Source of the DNA: DRQF01 sp964559135
Lineage (GTDB): Bacteria > Planctomycetota > GCA-002687715 > DRQF01
Direction: 5' to 3'
Assembly (NCBI GenBank): GCA_964559135.1
Contig: CAZLGG010000051.1
Coordinates: 1 to 28,126 of the forward strand
Length of the DNA stretch: 28,126 nt
The notes under the pieces were generated by a model, which was not told the origin of the DNA, ran no database searches, and saw only the letters and a list, made by a program, of their open reading frames with translations. How positions within the stretch are numbered: the first letter of the stretch is position 1; every line of letters starts with the position of its first letter. Below are positions 1 through 7,222 of the stretch, piece by piece. Made by a program: the position numbers and the translations under genes.

Positions 1-620
1 GTGAATGCCTTCTTGGCGAGCTTCGCGATCATACGGATACCGGGGCTATCGGCTTTCATCTTGCCGAGAAGAGCAAAGGCCTTCTCCAGAACGGCGGGCT
101 TGCCGGCATCGTCGGCGGCGTCGTACTCGACCGGAAGCTTCTTGGCGGCTTCGAGAGCCTTCTTGCCGGTCTTGGCGAGGCCCTCGAGATGCTCGAGGTA
201 TTTTTCAGGCCCGCCCTCTTGGTAGCCGGTCCGGCCGTAGACCTCGCCGTCCGGCGTCATGAGGAGGACCGTCGGGAAGCCCTGGATGCCGTATTTCTTG
301 GAGAGTTCCTCGTTGCGGGCCGGGTTCGGAACCTTCGCCTTGGCCTCGGGGGAACGGGGGAAGTCGAGAGCGACCAGGACATACTCTTTCTGGACGTTGT
401 TCAGAAAGGCCTCTTTCGAGAAGACCTCGTCGTGGAGTCGCTTGCACCAGATGCACCAATCGGAACCGGTGAAGTCGATCAACAGGTCGAGGTTCTTCGC
501 CTTGGCGGCCGCGACGGCCTTGTCGAAGTCGGGGTACCAGGTCGCGTTGTCGTCCTGGGCGTTGAGGGAGAGAGGCAGGATGCCGGCGACCAGAAGGACT
601 GCGGTGAGAATGAGTTTCAT
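1..620 (-). CDS. Secreted thioredoxin-fold protein (3' end outside window)
   Basis: Reading the minus strand from the ATG at 620 gives an open frame that leaves the window after about 206 residues. The N-terminus is a clear signal peptide (Lys2, a hydrophobic core, likely cleavage near LNA/Q at residue 21), so the protein should act outside the cytoplasm. A thioredoxin active site WCIWCK follows, with cysteines at about 56 and 59, and a downstream GFPTVLL supplies the cis-proline loop. Proteins with the 'FTGSDWC.WC' block are common in Planctomycetota and Verrucomicrobiota and are assumed to be thiol-disulfide exchange or reductase proteins; the substrate is unknown. After residue 150 the sequence is Lys/Ala-rich and probably helical. 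The ribosome site is modest (AAAGG, nine bases before ATG). The gene lies 199 bases downstream of dnaE2 on the same strand, and I see no clear terminator or promoter in that gap. Confidence 0.85.
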   Translation of the reverse strand, partial: MKLILTAVLLVAGILPLSLNAQDDNATWYPDFDKAVAAAKAKNLDLLIDFTGSDWCIWCKRLHDEVFSKEAFLNNVQKEYVLVALDFPRSPEAKAKVPNPARNEELSKKYGIQGFPTVLLMTPDGEVYGRTGYQEGGPEKYLEHLEGLAKTGKKALEAAKKLPVEYDAADDAGKPAVLEKAFALLGKMKADSPGIRMIAKLAKKAF

Positions 621-819
621 GTCTTGACCTTTTGTTGGCGTCGTGGCCTCCTCGACGCGTCTGTTGGCAATCCGCATCCGAAGATTCCGGAAGGCGGCCC
701 CCCATGGGGACGCGCGAGTCGAAGAGGGCCCGAACGAGTTTCCCGTCAGGTTAGCGCGGGGCGAGGCCCGCTTCGAGTCCAACGGGTGGAATGATGATTT
801 TCTTCCGACTTTCCGGCAC

Positions 820-3800
820 TCAACGGAAATCCCTGGATTTGTGGACGAGGCCCTGAATGAGGTGACTCCAGTCTTCTATGAAGCCTGTCAAAAGGTGACG
901 CGTGCCTTCGGAGCGTTCGACGGTGCCTTTCAGGAGGAGGAGCGGGCCGCCCTGAAGGGGAGCGCGGAAGCGCTCCTGGTCCTTGCGACGGACGATGGCG
1001 TTGAGAAAGCCGTCTTCATCTTCCAGGGTGATGAACATGACGCCCGAGGCCGTGGCCGGTCTCTGACGGCAGATGGCGATCCCGGCCACCGCGACGATCG
1101 ACCCCTTGGGGGCGTCCGCGAACTCGCGGCTGCCGAGGATGCCCTTGGCGCGAAGTTCCCCGCGGAGAAGAGCCATGGGGTGGGCCTTCAAGGAGAGTCC
1201 CATGTTGCGGTAATCGGCGAGAACCTCTTCGATCGGGGAGACCGGCGGGAACCGAGGGGGTGGGCCGTACCCCTCCTGGACAAGGGGATGGGATTCGAGG
1301 GGGAAAGCCGCCTCCCAGACCGCGCCGCGGCGATGTTCCTCGAGGACACGCAGAGCGCCGGCTTCCGCCAGAATGCGGGCCGCCCGTCGATCCAGTCCCG
1401 CACGGCGTCTGCAGTCGTCCACGGATCGAAAGGGCGCGGCCTCCCGGGCCTGGATCAGGCGTTCCGCGACAGCGCGAGGAAAACCCTGAAGGCTGCGAAA
1501 GCCCAGACGCAGGGCCGGGCCGCCTCGTCCCCAGCTCGAGGGAGGAAGGGATCTCGACCCGCGATCTTCGTCCTCGAAGTTCCCCCCCTCGGGGCGCTCC
1601 AACGTCGCATCGAAGGAACTTGCGAGGACATCCACGGGGAGGACGAGGACGCCGTGTCGGCGTGCATCCGCGATGAGCTGAGAGGGGCCGTAGAACCCCA
1701 TGGGAAGACTGTTCAAAAGGGCGCAGACGAATGCCGCCGGTTCGAAGCGCTTCAACCACAAGGAGACGTAGGTGAGGAGTGCGAAGCTTGCGGCGTGACT
1801 CTCCGGGAAACCGTATTCGCCGAAGCCGCGGATCTGCTGGAAGACGGCCTCCGCGAAATCGTCCTCGTAACCTCTCTGTCGCATGCCGCGGATGAGTTTC
1901 TCATGGAAGGCGTCGATGAGGCCCGGGCGCCTCCAGGCTCCCATGGCTCTTCGGAGTTGATCCGCCTCGCCCGGGGTGAAGCCCGCCGCAACCACGGCGA
2001 GCTTCATCACCTGTTCCTGGAAGATGGGAACACCGAGGGTCTTCTCGAGGACGGAACGCAGGGCCTGTGAGGGGTAGCTGACCTTTTCCTCGCCGCGACG
2101 GCGCCGCAGGTAGGGATGGACCATGCCGCCTTGGATCGGCCCGGGTCGGACGATGGCGACTTCGATGACGAGGTCATAGAAGCAGCGAGGACGGAAGCGG
2201 GGAAGCATGGCCATCTGCGCCCGGCTCTCGATCTGGAAGACGCCGACGGTGTCGCCCCGGGAGGCCATGTCATAGACGGCGGGGACTTCGGCGGGAATGG
2301 AGGCCAGATCCCAGGTGCGTCCTCGGACCTCTTCGAGAAGCCGAAATGCCTTGGAGATGGCGGTGAGCATGCCGAGGGAGAGGCAGTCCACCTTGAGGAG
2401 GCCTAGGGCGTCCAAGTCGTCCTTGTCCCACTGGATGACGCTTCGTCCTTCCATGGCGGCGTTCTCGATGGGAGCGAGTTCGTCCAGGCGGCCCTCGGTG
2501 ATCACCATGCCGCCCACGTGCTGGGAGAGATGTCGGGGGAAGCCGAGGATCTCCCCGGCGAGCTGCATGACTCTTTGAATGCGTGGGTCCGAGGGGTCCA
2601 GCCCCGCGGCTTCGAGTTGCTCTTTCGTGAGGCGCTTCCCGTCCCAATAGTGGAGTCCCTTCGCCAGGTGATCCACCTGCTCGGCGGGCAGGCCGAGGAC
2701 ACGCCCCACGTCGCGGACGGCGCTTTTCCCCCGATAGGTGATCACCGTGGCTGCAAGGGCCGCTCGATCGCGACCATAGCGTTCATAGACGTATTGGATG
2801 ACCTCTTCCCGCCGCTCGTGTTCGAAGTCCACGTCGATGTCTGGAGGTTCTTGACGGTCCTTGGAAATGAAACGCTCGAAGAGCAAGTCGAAGCGATCGG
2901 GGTCGACCGCCGTGATCCCTAGGCAATAACAGACGGCCGAATTGGCGGCGCTGCCTCGCCCCTGGCAGAGGATGCCTCGATGGCGGGCGAATCGCACGAG
3001 GTCGTAGACGGTGAGGAAGTAGCTCTCGTATCGCATTTCCTCGATGAGGGCGAGTTCGTGTTCGAGAAGGCGCTCCACCTCGGGGGGAACGCCTTCGGGG
3101 TAGCGCTCGCGTGCTCCCTCGTAGGTGAGGGTTCTCAGGTCCCGTTCCCGCACCTCCCGGGGATATTCGTACCGCAACGCGTCCAGGGAGAAGCGGCAGG
3201 AGCGAGCGATCGCCGTGCTGCGAGTGAGGACGTCCGGTCGTCGGGCGAAGAGTCGGGCCAGGACTTCGCGGCGTCGCATCCACCGGAGGTTTTGGGGGAG
3301 CCGTCGACCCAGATCCTCCACCTTCATGTTCCAGCGGATGGCGGTGAGGACGTCTCGGAGGGGACGACGGGCGGGATGGTGCGCCTCGATGCCGCCGAGG
3401 GCGACGAGAGGGAGTCCCGCGTGTGCTTCCATCTCCTCCGAGCGCGCCCAGACGGAGTCCGTGCATTGCCTGTGATCGAGGGTGATTCCCAAAAAGGCGC
3501 CCGGACCGAAGCAGCGAGAGATGAAGAGGAGATCCTCGGTGAATTGTCTTCGGACGGAAATCGGCGTGTCGGGGAGCAGGACCTGGGCGGGCGGCACGGC
3601 GATGGCGATGAGTCCTTTGCGATGGGCCGTCAGGTCCTCGCGGAAGAGGCGGAAGGAGCCCTTGGCGGCCCGGCGGCGGCCCAGGGTGATGAGCCGGGAA
3701 AGCCTTGCATAGGCCGGGCGGTCGGGAGCCAAAAGGACAATGCGTGCGGAGAGATCCTCGATGTGGATCTCCGAACCCACGACGAGAGGAAGTCCCTTTT

Positions 3801-4083
3801 CCTTGGCCGCCACGTGGGCGCGCACGATGCCGGCGAGCGAGACGCGATCCGTGAGGGCGAGGGCTTCATAGCCTAGGGCGGCGGCGCGTTCCACCAACTC
3901 CTCGGGATGGGAAGCGCCCTCGAGAAATGTGAAGTTGCTGAGGGCGTGAAGTTCGGCATAGGGAGGAAGGGCGTCGGCGGACGCGGGGGCCGGCGAAGCC
4001 GGCGTTTCCCCTCCCGCCTGCGCGTCACTTCTGCGCCGCCACTGCGGGTGGACGTGTTCCTTCGGCTCGGTGAATTCGGGCAT
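820..4083 (-). CDS. dnaE2: Error-prone DNA polymerase DnaE2 (C-family polymerase III alpha-like)
   Basis: This 1087-residue protein matches DnaE2 in length and motifs. It is the translesion polymerase of the ImuA-ImuB-DnaE2 mutasome and copies damaged DNA during the SOS response. The N-terminal PHP domain starts near residue 42 (YAELHALSNFTFLEGASHPEE, then LALTDRVSLAG). The polymerase core has GRGSAANS at 375-382 and the catalytic PDIDVDFE at 414-421, whose Asp417 and Asp419 correspond to the two metal-binding aspartates of E. coli DnaE. Further on are VIQWDKDDLDALGLLKVD, which carries the third aspartate, and the FQEQVM block. A C-terminal OB fold (GSIVAVAGIAICRQRPATASG) ends the protein. 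The first 40 residues are a Pro/Ala-rich tail outside the conserved region. The ATG at 4083 shares one base with the imuB stop (TGATG), so translation is coupled; a longer open frame to 4836 is antisense-like read-through inside imuB. Confidence 0.95.
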   Translation of the reverse strand: MPEFTEPKEHVHPQWRRRSDAQAGGETPASPAPASADALPPYAELHALSNFTFLEGASHPEELVERAAALGYEALALTDRVSLAGIVRAHVAAKEKGLPLVVGSEIHIEDLSARIVLLAPDRPAYARLSRLITLGRRRAAKGSFRLFREDLTAHRKGLIAIAVPPAQVLLPDTPISVRRQFTEDLLFISRCFGPGAFLGITLDHRQCTDSVWARSEEMEAHAGLPLVALGGIEAHHPARRPLRDVLTAIRWNMKVEDLGRRLPQNLRWMRRREVLARLFARRPDVLTRSTAIARSCRFSLDALRYEYPREVRERDLRTLTYEGARERYPEGVPPEVERLLEHELALIEEMRYESYFLTVYDLVRFARHRGILCQGRGSAANSAVCYCLGITAVDPDRFDLLFERFISKDRQEPPDIDVDFEHERREEVIQYVYERYGRDRAALAATVITYRGKSAVRDVGRVLGLPAEQVDHLAKGLHYWDGKRLTKEQLEAAGLDPSDPRIQRVMQLAGEILGFPRHLSQHVGGMVITEGRLDELAPIENAAMEGRSVIQWDKDDLDALGLLKVDCLSLGMLTAISKAFRLLEEVRGRTWDLASIPAEVPAVYDMASRGDTVGVFQIESRAQMAMLPRFRPRCFYDLVIEVAIVRPGPIQGGMVHPYLRRRRGEEKVSYPSQALRSVLEKTLGVPIFQEQVMKLAVVAAGFTPGEADQLRRAMGAWRRPGLIDAFHEKLIRGMRQRGYEDDFAEAVFQQIRGFGEYGFPESHAASFALLTYVSLWLKRFEPAAFVCALLNSLPMGFYGPSQLIADARRHGVLVLPVDVLASSFDATLERPEGGNFEDEDRGSRSLPPSSWGRGGPALRLGFRSLQGFPRAVAERLIQAREAAPFRSVDDCRRRAGLDRRAARILAEAGALRVLEEHRRGAVWEAAFPLESHPLVQEGYGPPPRFPPVSPIEEVLADYRNMGLSLKAHPMALLRGELRAKGILGSREFADAPKGSIVAVAGIAICRQRPATASGVMFITLEDEDGFLNAIVRRKDQERFRAPLQGGPLLLLKGTVERSEGTRHLLTGFIEDWSHLIQGLVHKSRDFR

Positions 4084-5426
4084 CAGTCGAACACTCCGTG
4101 GCGAAACCAGAAACCGCTGCGCAGGTCTCGAAAGACCCACCAGCGGGCCCCGCTCGAGGTGGCGATTTCGAAGTAACCCCGTCGGATGTCCCGGCCGTCC
4201 CACCAGCCGCTTTCGATCACCTCCGGCCCATCGAGGACGCTGATCGCACCCCGCTCCTCGCCTCGGAGAATCCGCCGGGGATGACCGGCGTCGTCGCTCT
4301 CGAGATCCAGGGGGAGAGGTTTCGGGTGGAGGGAGAGGGGGCGTCGTCCGGTGGGAGGGGAGACGGGGTCGGGAGACGTTGCGCCGGGCACGCCGAGGAC
4401 CCAGGCGTCTTCCGGACGGTGATCGGCGACGAGTCGGGGAGAACCGAGGTTTCCGGCGCCCAAGCGAGCGCTCAAGTGATCCAAAAGGAGCATGGTCTCC
4501 TCGCTCCAGGCCCGCTCGATGTCCTCCTCGAAGAGAAGGCCTTGAGAAGGACGAAGATGTTCCCGGCGTCGGAAACGAACTTCCAACCGATCCACCGGAC
4601 CGCTGAGTTCCAGGGGTTCCAGGCGGTGTTGCAGGATGCGCAGAAGATGGTCGGCGGATGCGGTGGGTCGGGTCGGTCGCACGAGAAGGGATTGGGGCGT
4701 CTTCGTTTCCGGCATGAAGAGGAGGACTTCGGCTTCGACCAGTCCCTCGCCCCGACGCTGCAAGGCTTTCTCCGCCCGATCGAAGAGCTGTTTGGCGGCG
4801 AAGAGAAGGGGAGCGAGGTCGGTGCGAGGAGGCCACCAGGAGAGGCTTTCCCGGAAAGGCGCTCTGGGATGGAGACGAGGGAGAGGGGGGCGGTGTCTGC
4901 CGAAGATGCGATCCAGGGCTTCCGTCAGTTCTTCTCCCGAGCGGCGGGCCAAGTCCAGGGAGGGGAGTGCTTCCAAATCACCCAGCGTCCTCAGCCCCAG
5001 AAGGTGGAGATCCTTCGCGACCGCGGGGGTCGGATCGAGCACCTCGAGGGGAAGCTCGCGGAGGCGCTTGGCGAGGGGCGCTTCCGTCGAGGGGGACCTT
5101 CTCGTCGTTGCGGACCGAGGATGGGAGAGGACGGACGCCGCCGCGGGGTAGGGCGCCAGGGCGGACAGGGGAGCGTTTCCGTCCTCCTCGCGGCAGACCT
5201 CGAGGATCTCTTTATGCATGGCCGTCAGGCCTTGGAAGTGAACCGCCGTGCGCCGGACCTCCAGAAGCAGGGCGGGGTCGTCCGCCCAGGGATCCACCGC
5301 CAGATCCGGGCTGAAGCGAAAGAGGGTCTCAGCCCGACGTCGGAGCTCCTCTCCTGTCCCTTTCGGGTCTCGAGGGGGCTCGGTCCATCGAAGGCTGAGC
5401 CAGCATTCGGAGGTTGATGCTGTCAT
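4083..5426 (-). CDS. imuB: ImuB, Y-family polymerase-like mutasome subunit
   Basis: This 447-residue protein sits in the conserved imuA-imuB-dnaE2 position. ImuB is a catalytically dead Y-family polymerase homologue that bridges DnaE2, ImuA and the sliding clamp. The start MTASTSECWLSLRW resembles the family's LWLALHFP start, and no palm-domain aspartate is present, as expected. A helix-hairpin-helix-like stretch lies at about 128-168 (LEVLDPTPAVAKDLHLLGL). The C-terminal part has the family block ADHRPEDAW at 334-342 and ends WWVFRDLRSGFWFRHGVFD. The pentapeptide QGLLF at 295-299 resembles a beta-clamp-binding motif (QxxLF) and lies where other ImuB proteins carry one; this is inference. I prefer the ATG at 5426 over the one at 5450 because the family similarity begins there. 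The start lies inside an SOS-box-like palindrome and 98 bases before the end of the imuA frame. The protein is slightly shorter than usual (about 480-510 residues). Confidence 0.85.
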   Translation of the reverse strand: MTASTSECWLSLRWTEPPRDPKGTGEELRRRAETLFRFSPDLAVDPWADDPALLLEVRRTAVHFQGLTAMHKEILEVCREEDGNAPLSALAPYPAAASVLSHPRSATTRRSPSTEAPLAKRLRELPLEVLDPTPAVAKDLHLLGLRTLGDLEALPSLDLARRSGEELTEALDRIFGRHRPPLPRLHPRAPFRESLSWWPPRTDLAPLLFAAKQLFDRAEKALQRRGEGLVEAEVLLFMPETKTPQSLLVRPTRPTASADHLLRILQHRLEPLELSGPVDRLEVRFRRREHLRPSQGLLFEEDIERAWSEETMLLLDHLSARLGAGNLGSPRLVADHRPEDAWVLGVPGATSPDPVSPPTGRRPLSLHPKPLPLDLESDDAGHPRRILRGEERGAISVLDGPEVIESGWWDGRDIRRGYFEIATSSGARWWVFRDLRSGFWFRHGVFD

Positions 5427-6129
5427 TGTGAACAGTTTCCGGGGTAGCATAGCTGTTCAGGATGACAGTATCTCGGAGAGGCCAGATGAGAGAGAAGGGG
5501 CGGGGCGGAGGGAGGCCCCGGGATTTGGCGACGGTCACCTCCACGGAGCGAACATGGGGCGGCGGCGTCGGACGAGAGGCGGCCGCCACCAGGCGAAGAG
5601 GGGCCGGAGAGGGACAACGGGCCGCGGCCTGGGGGCGGCAGAGAAGCACGAGGGTACGGCCTTCCTTCGCGGCCAGTTGCAAACGACGGAGAACCCGATC
5701 CGGCGTGGCGGCGGGAAGGCGGCTCACCAAAGTGGCGCAGAGACCGGAGCGAAGGATCTTCTCCATGGCCCAGAGCTGATCGTCCTCATGGCGCGGGCGC
5801 ACCAGAAGGAGGCGGTCCAAGGGGAGATGGGCCTGGGCCAGGGCGACGGGATAGGGGAGCCAGTGGGGATGGACCCATGCGGAAAAACGGGGCTCTGTGT
5901 CGTCGGGATCGGGACGGAGCAGGGGAAGAAGCGCTTCCATGATGCCCGTGGGATGATCGGGGAGTAGGACTTCGTTCAAAGCGCCCACGAGAAAACCCCC
6001 ACGAAGTCTTCGGTCGAGATCCGCATGGCCGGTGGAACGACGGGAACAAGGGGCTTCCCCCTCCCCACGACGCAGGAGACTTCGAAGATGAGAGAGGGAG
6101 GGAGCCTGGGACGACAGGAGATGTTTCAT
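5329..6129 (-). CDS. imuA: ImuA, RecA/SulA-like mutasome subunit
   Basis: This 266-residue protein lies three bases after the lexA stop and before imuB, the defining position of imuA. ImuA proteins are RecA-fold relatives that bind ImuB and take part in DnaE2-dependent mutagenesis. The recognisable core contains TGHADLDRRLRGGFLVGALNEVLL (residues 33-56), followed by a degenerate P-loop region (PDHPTGIMEALL) without the GKT/S of RecA, as is usual for ImuA. It also contains LDRLLLVRPRHEDDQLWAMEKILRSG and ends near residue 220. Residues 221-266 form an unexpected tail that runs through two SOS-box-like palindromes and overlaps imuB by 98 bases. The tail does not resemble ImuA as I know the family, so a lost stop codon, a sequencing error or a genuine extension are all possible. 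Expression is probably driven by the lexA promoter. Confidence 0.85.
   Translation of the reverse strand: MKHLLSSQAPSLSHLRSLLRRGEGEAPCSRRSTGHADLDRRLRGGFLVGALNEVLLPDHPTGIMEALLPLLRPDPDDTEPRFSAWVHPHWLPYPVALAQAHLPLDRLLLVRPRHEDDQLWAMEKILRSGLCATLVSRLPAATPDRVLRRLQLAAKEGRTLVLLCRPQAAARCPSPAPLRLVAAASRPTPPPHVRSVEVTVAKSRGLPPPRPFSLIWPLRDTVILNSYATPETVHNDSINLRMLAQPSMDRAPSRPERDRRGAPTSG
5420..5435 (+). promoter_or_regulatory. Putative LexA operator (SOS box 2) over the imuB start
   Basis: The site reads CTGTCATTGTGAACAG, which fits the CTGT-N8-ACAG form of proteobacterial SOS boxes. It contains the imuB ATG (5424-5426 on the minus strand). On opposite strands it matches the neighbouring box at 14 of 16 positions; only the two central bases differ. 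LexA binding is inferred from the pattern and from the gene context. Confidence 0.7.
5446..5451 (-). promoter_or_regulatory. Candidate -10 element of an internal imuB-dnaE2 promoter
   Basis: On the minus strand this reads TATGCT. It lies between the two SOS-box-like palindromes and about 20 bases before the imuB ATG. Box 1 occupies the spacer just upstream, where a bound repressor would block RNA polymerase. No good -35 hexamer is seen (GAGATA at 17 bases), so the call is tentative. Confidence 0.4.
5453..5468 (-). promoter_or_regulatory. Putative LexA operator (SOS box 1) in the 3' end of imuA
   Basis: On the minus strand the site reads CTGTCATCCTGAACAG (CTGT-N8-ACAG). It shares the CATCCTG core with the lexA operator at 6781-6799, from which it differs by one missing G and one C-to-A change. 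Its centre is 33 bases, about three helical turns, from the centre of box 2. It begins exactly where the recognisable ImuA protein ends (codon 221). Confidence 0.75.
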
Positions 6130-6132
6130 GGG

Positions 6133-6768
6133 TCAGGCGTCCATACCCAGACGGAGCAGTCCCACGAGAAGCCCCTCGATGGCCACGTCCTGGGTACGGA
6201 GATCCACCTCGATGGGAGAGAGACGACGGTTGGCCGGCTCGAGAAGGACTTTTCGGCCCCGGCGCCGCCAACGTTTCAGGGTGACCTCGTCTCCGATGCG
6301 GATGACCGCCACCTGACCTTCGCGAATGTCCGCCTGCCGATGAACGGCCACGAGGTCGCCCGGGCGGATGCCGGCTTCGATCATGGAGTCGCCGCGGACC
6401 CGCAAGAGGTAGTCGGCGCGGGGCCGGAAGAGGGCGGGATCCAGATCCAGATAGGTCTCGACATTCTCCTCGGCGAGGAGGGGTTGGCCCGCCGCCACGG
6501 CGCCGATCAGAGGAAGCCCGCGGGCAGATGAGGGGGTTGCGCCGGCGGCCATCACTCGGATGCTTCGCGCGAGCCCGGAGGAGTAGTCGATGACTCCCTT
6601 ACGACGGAGTCGCCGGACGTGCTCGCTGGCCGCGTTGATGGAACGAAAGCCGAGGCCCCGCGCGATCTCCGCGTGAGTGGGGGTCAAGCCCTCCCGTTTC
6701 TGGAAATCCAGGATGAAATCGAGAACCCGCTGCTGTCCAGGCGTCAGATCGATGGAGGATGAAGACAT
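6133..6768 (-). CDS. lexA: LexA SOS repressor / self-cleaving serine peptidase
   Basis: This 211-residue protein represses SOS genes and cleaves itself when activated RecA forms on damaged DNA. The N-terminal winged helix-turn-helix includes LTPTHAEIARGLGFRSINAASEHVRRLRRKG (about 28-58). Its recognition helix (RSINAASEH) is close to that of E. coli LexA (RSPNAAEEH). The cleavage site is Ala93-Gly94 in GAVAAGQP, and the catalytic Ser128 (VRGDSM) and Lys165 (EVTLKR) are both present, so the protein looks fully functional. I chose the ATG at 6768 because AAGGAG sits five bases upstream. The earlier in-frame ATG at 6789 lies inside the operator palindrome. The gene heads the lexA-imuA-imuB-dnaE2 operon with a three-base gap to imuA. 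It may be a cassette-specific second LexA, as in pseudomonads, but this window cannot show that. Confidence 0.95.
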   Translation of the reverse strand: MSSSSIDLTPGQQRVLDFILDFQKREGLTPTHAEIARGLGFRSINAASEHVRRLRRKGVIDYSSGLARSIRVMAAGATPSSARGLPLIGAVAAGQPLLAEENVETYLDLDPALFRPRADYLLRVRGDSMIEAGIRPGDLVAVHRQADIREGQVAVIRIGDEVTLKRWRRRGRKVLLEPANRRLSPIEVDLRTQDVAIEGLLVGLLRLGMDA

Positions 6769-6773
6769 GGGGA

Positions 6774-6779
6774 CTCCTT
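6774..6779 (-). promoter_or_regulatory. Ribosome binding site fixing the lexA start
   Basis: The minus strand reads AAGGAG, five bases before the ATG at 6768. It lies directly next to the operator palindrome, so the lexA leader is very short. This supports the 211-residue start over the one seven codons earlier. Confidence 0.8.
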
Positions 6780-6780
6780 G

Positions 6781-6799
6781 ACTGTGCATCCTGCACAGT
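6781..6799. promoter_or_regulatory. LexA operator of lexA (perfect 19-bp palindrome)
   Basis: The site reads ACTGTGCATCCTGCACAGT: two perfect 8-bp arms around a 3-base centre. It ends two bases before the lexA ribosome site and is the likely autoregulatory operator. The CTGT/ACAG half-sites are nine bases apart, one more than in the two boxes before imuB. A TACTGT hexamer (minus strand, 6795-6800) overlaps it and could be the lexA -10 element. The site also lies 105 bases upstream of the divergent lipoprotein gene. Confidence 0.85.
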
Positions 6800-6903
6800 A
6801 CCCGGGCATGGGGACAAGATGTCGCCCCGGCTCGGCCTCTTTCGAGGTCTCCCGGAAACGTCCATACTTGTCGCTCACCTCAAACCGAACAAGGATGCGC
6901 ACC

Positions 6904-7176
6904 ATGAAACCTCTCGCTCGTTTTCTCGTCCTCCTGACTCTCGTGTTCGTCTTCGCCTGCGGAACCAAGGTCACCCGGGAGAACTTCGACAAAATCAAAA
7001 CGGGGATGACCGTGGACGAGGTTCACTCGATTCTGGGGAGTCCCGACGACACGCAATCCGCGGGCGTCCAAGGCATCGCCTCGGGCAGCGTCGAGGTCTG
7101 GAAGGACGGCGACAAGAGCATCACCGTCACCTTCATGAACGACAAGGTGGCGACTGCCCTCCAGTCCAACCTCTGA
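6904..7176 (+). CDS. Small BamE/SmpA-like lipoprotein
   Basis: This 90-residue protein has a short lipoprotein signal (MKPLARFLVLLTLVFVFAC) with the lipid-attached cysteine at residue 19. The mature part carries the SmpA/OmlA (BamE-like) pattern: ENFDKIKTGMTVDEVHSILGSPD, then a beta hairpin around VEVWKDGDKSITVTFMNDKV. BamE-type domains support outer-membrane protein assembly or act as small periplasmic binding domains. The exact role here is not known, and many stand-alone proteins of this fold in diderm bacteria are uncharacterised. The ATG at 6904 has AAGGA eight bases upstream. The gene is divergent from lexA, so the lexA operator lies in its upstream region; SOS control is possible but not shown. 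It ends tail-to-tail with the Asp-box gene, with a hairpin between them. Confidence 0.75.
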   Translation: MKPLARFLVLLTLVFVFACGTKVTRENFDKIKTGMTVDEVHSILGSPDDTQSAGVQGIASGSVEVWKDGDKSITVTFMNDKVATALQSNL

Positions 7177-7192
7177 CGCGCAGAGGACGCCC

Positions 7193-7213
7193 GCGCCGAG
7201 TCCGGCTCGGCGC
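7193..7213. terminator. Hairpin between convergent genes, possible terminator
   Basis: GCGCCGAG and CTCGGCGC form a perfect 8-bp stem around a five-base loop, located between the convergent stop codons at 7176 and 7223. No T-run follows on either strand, so it would be an atypical or Rho-assisted terminator. Confidence 0.45.
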
Positions 7214-7222
7214 CGGCACATC

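Noticed and set aside
205..705. A complete 166-codon minus-strand frame at the start of the window
   Set aside because: It is Arg/Pro-rich shadow sequence. The real gene is in another frame, starts at 620 with a signal peptide and a thioredoxin motif, and runs out of the window.
621..819. Possible terminator between dnaE2 and the thioredoxin gene
   Set aside because: Only a short GCGGG/CCCGC stem is present, with no T-run, which is common by chance in GC-rich DNA.
643..2070. A 475-codon plus-strand open frame opposite dnaE2
   Set aside because: It is antisense to the C-terminal part of DnaE2, has a composition typical of shadow frames and no recognisable motif.
4084..4836. Upstream extension of the dnaE2 frame
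   Set aside because: It lies inside imuB in another frame, has low-complexity Arg/Pro/Ser content and no DnaE2 similarity before the ATG at 4083.
4098..5417. A 439-codon plus-strand open frame opposite imuB
   Set aside because: It covers imuB almost exactly in the mirrored phase and has no family features.
6769..6789. Alternative lexA start seven codons upstream
   Set aside because: It lies within the operator palindrome and has no ribosome site, whereas the ATG at 6768 has AAGGAG at five bases.
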